6,066 nt of DNA, taken from an uncultured Collinsella sp. (GTDB lineage: Bacteria > Actinomycetota > Coriobacteriia > Coriobacteriales > Coriobacteriaceae). Under the pieces are notes generated by a model. That model was not told the origin of the DNA and did no database searches. It saw only the letters and a program-made list of their open reading frames with translations. Shown one piece after another: positions 4,289-6,066 of this stretch (position 1 is the first letter of the stretch; every line of letters starts with the position of its first letter). The DNA lies in contig USLO01000105.1 of NCBI GenBank assembly GCA_900555515.1, positions 1 through 6,066 of the forward strand, given 5' to 3'. Made by a program: the position numbers and the translations under genes.

Positions 4289-6066
4289 ATGAACGGAGTT
4301 TTGCTCATGGTTGTGGCCGCGGCGGTGCTCGCCTGCGGCTATCTGGGCTATGGCCGTTGGCTGGCCAACAAGTGGGGCGTTGACAAGGATGCCCTCACGC
4401 CGGCCAAGCGCATGAAGGACGGCAACAGCTTCTCGCCCGTCTCCGCCTTCACCGCGTTTTCGCACCAGTTCAGCTCGATCTGCGGTGCTGGCCCTGTCAC
4501 GGGTACGATCGTCGCCATGGCCTTTGGCTGGCTGCCCGTCGTGCTCTGGGTCCTCGTCGGCGGCATCTTCTTTGGCGCCGTCCACGACTTTGGTGCCCTG
4601 TACGCTTCGATGAAGAACAACGGCAAGTCACTCGCTCAGCTCATCGAGAAGTATATCGGCAAGACTGGCCGTCGCCTGTTCCTGCTGTTCTGCTGGCTGT
4701 TCTGCATCATCGTCATCGCCGCCTTCACCGACATGGTCTGCAAGACGTTCATGTTCACCCCGGCCGTTGACGCTTCTGGTACTGCTACCGGTGCCATCGA
4801 CTTCACCAAGTCCTATGCCGCCGGCTGCGCTGGTACCATCTCCATCCTGTTCACCTTCGTCGCTATCGCCTTTGGTTGGGCCCAGAAGAAGTTCAACCTC
4901 ACCGGCGCTGCCGAGTTCGTCACCGGCGTTGTCCTCATGGTTCTCATGTTCGCCGTCGGTATGCAGTTCCCGGTCTACTTGGATAAGTTCCAGTGGTTCG
5001 CTGTCGTCATGGTCTACCTGGTCTTTGCTGGTGCCATGCCCATCCAGATGCTCAAGACCCCGCGTGACTACCTCACTTCCATCATGATGATCGTCATGAT
5101 CGTCTGCGCTGTCCTCGGCATCGTCGTCCTGGGCGTCAACGGTCAGGCCACTATCACCGCTCCGGTCTTCACCGGCTTCTCCACTGCCTCCGGCATGATG
5201 TTCCCGGTCCTGTTCGTCTCCGTCGCTTGCGGTGCTCTCTCCGGTTTCCACAGCCTCGTATCTTCGGGCACCTCTTCTAAGCAGGTCGAGAAGGAGCAGG
5301 ACGCCGTCAAGGTCGGTTACGGCGCTATGATCGTCGAGTCCTTCGTCGGCATCCTTGCCATCATCGTCGCCGGCATCATGTTCTCCGACATGAACACCGC
5401 CGGTACGGGCGCCCTCAACGCCGGTGTCGCTTCCACCCCGTTCCAGATTTTCGCCGCTGGCATCTCCCGCGGTATGCAGGCCTTCGGTGTTGACGGCACG
5501 CTCGCTACCGTCTTCATGACCATGAACGTCTCCGCTCTGGCCCTGACCTCGCTCGACGCCGTCGCCCGCATCGCCCGCACCTCGTTCTCCGAGTTCTTTG
5601 CCCAGACCAACGACGCCCTGGCCATCGAGTCCAAGGCCGGCTACATGAAGGTCCTCGGCAACCCCTGGTTCGCCACGGTCGTCACCCTGCTTCCCGGTCT
5701 CGCCCTCGCTTTTGGTGGCTATGCCAACATCTGGCCGCTCTTTGGTGCTTCCAACCAGCTGCTCGGCGGCATGACCATGATCACCCTCGCCGTGTTCTGC
5801 AAGTGCACCGGCCGCAAGGGTTGGATGCTCTACGTGCCCGTCGTCTTCCTGCTCTGCTGCACCTTCACCTCGCTGGTCCAGAGCGCTATGGGCTGCATGG
5901 CCGCTGTCCAGGCTTACGGCTTCTTCGGCACCATCCCGGCTACCGCCACCACGGCCGCCGTCTCCGTCGCCGCCACCAAGGGCCTGCAGCTCGTCTTCGC
6001 CGTCCTGCTGATGGTCCTGGGCCTCATCGTCGCCGTCAACTGCCTCAAGGAGTTCTTCGGCAAGGA
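4289..6066 (+). CDS. cstA: CstA-family transporter, 3'-partial
   Basis: This is a multi-pass membrane protein of the carbon starvation CstA family; members are implicated in peptide uptake and, in E. coli, pyruvate uptake. The frame is open to the window end (592 complete codons), so the C-terminus is missing. The ATG follows GAGGAGG (4275-4281) by seven bases. Visible family signatures are an N-terminal membrane segment with GYLGYGRW (17-24), the hallmark HQFSSICGAGP (59-69), GAVHDFGAL (96-104), G-YGAMIVE around 5318-5341, LTSLDAVAR with D423, and WPLFGASNQLLGG (from W482). Many hydrophobic segments are spread along the protein. Codon use is strongly biased to C-ending codons (GTC, ATC, TTC, GCC), more so than in the tsa genes, which suggests high expression. 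Regulation is likely by the upstream promoter/operator and the leader-peptide attenuator. The substrate cannot be read from sequence; the Ile/Val-rich leader hints at peptides or amino acids. The family call is firm. Confidence 0.94.
   Translation, partial: MNGVLLMVVAAAVLACGYLGYGRWLANKWGVDKDALTPAKRMKDGNSFSPVSAFTAFSHQFSSICGAGPVTGTIVAMAFGWLPVVLWVLVGGIFFGAVHDFGALYASMKNNGKSLAQLIEKYIGKTGRRLFLLFCWLFCIIVIAAFTDMVCKTFMFTPAVDASGTATGAIDFTKSYAAGCAGTISILFTFVAIAFGWAQKKFNLTGAAEFVTGVVLMVLMFAVGMQFPVYLDKFQWFAVVMVYLVFAGAMPIQMLKTPRDYLTSIMMIVMIVCAVLGIVVLGVNGQATITAPVFTGFSTASGMMFPVLFVSVACGALSGFHSLVSSGTSSKQVEKEQDAVKVGYGAMIVESFVGILAIIVAGIMFSDMNTAGTGALNAGVASTPFQIFAAGISRGMQAFGVDGTLATVFMTMNVSALALTSLDAVARIARTSFSEFFAQTNDALAIESKAGYMKVLGNPWFATVVTLLPGLALAFGGYANIWPLFGASNQLLGGMTMITLAVFCKCTGRKGWMLYVPVVFLLCCTFTSLVQSAMGCMAAVQAYGFFGTIPATATTAAVSVAATKGLQLVFAVLLMVLGLIVAVNCLKEFFGK

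Noticed and set aside
4628..5251. 207-codon Asp/Glu/Gly-rich minus-strand frame
   Set aside because: It is antisense to the CstA reading frame. The acidic composition is a direct by-product of the C-ending codons of cstA.

Overview
The window looks like chromosomal DNA of a high-GC Gram-positive gut bacterium, most plausibly a Coriobacteriia member such as Collinsella. This rests on the GC-rich coding sequence, strong Shine-Dalgarno sites, an actinobacterial-type t6A gene cluster and the single-chain TsaB-RimI-TsaD fusion. The taxonomic placement is inference, because no rRNA or marker gene is present.

Layout. (1) Bases 1-3474 are a compact co-directional operon on the + strand: the 3' part of a family-4 (Fe-S) uracil-DNA glycosylase, then tsaE, then a 794-residue fusion of TsaB, a RimI-type N-acetyltransferase and TsaD. 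The genes are 12 nt apart or overlap by 14 nt. TsaE, TsaB and TsaD together form the bacterial threonylcarbamoyl-transfer machinery for t6A37 of ANN-decoding tRNAs. The TsaC/Sua5 enzyme that makes the intermediate is not in the window. (2) Bases 3475-4018 hold no convincing gene but contain two very long hairpin elements (A at 3487-3643, B at 3785-3920) in opposite orientation. Their outer arms (44 and 34 bp) have unrelated sequences, yet they enclose a nearly identical 68-69 nt core with its own inner hairpin. The inner stem differs between copies by compensatory changes. This is the most unusual structure in the window. (3) Bases 4019-4288 are a well-formed regulatory region: a sigma70-like promoter with a perfect inverted repeat in its spacer, a roughly 230-nt leader with a 14-codon leader peptide (MFTHQLNIISVVII) rich in Ile/Val/Leu, several overlapping hairpins and a textbook Rho-independent terminator just before the next gene. 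This has the architecture of a branched-chain amino-acid attenuator. (4) Bases 4289-6066 are the first 592 codons of a CstA-family transporter, open at the window end, with a very C-ending codon usage suggestive of high expression.

The central hypothesis is that a CstA transporter is controlled by ribosome-mediated attenuation in response to branched-chain aminoacyl-tRNA supply, which would fit a role in peptide or amino-acid uptake. Next to it sits a pair of structured, possibly mobile or RNA-encoding repeats of unknown function.
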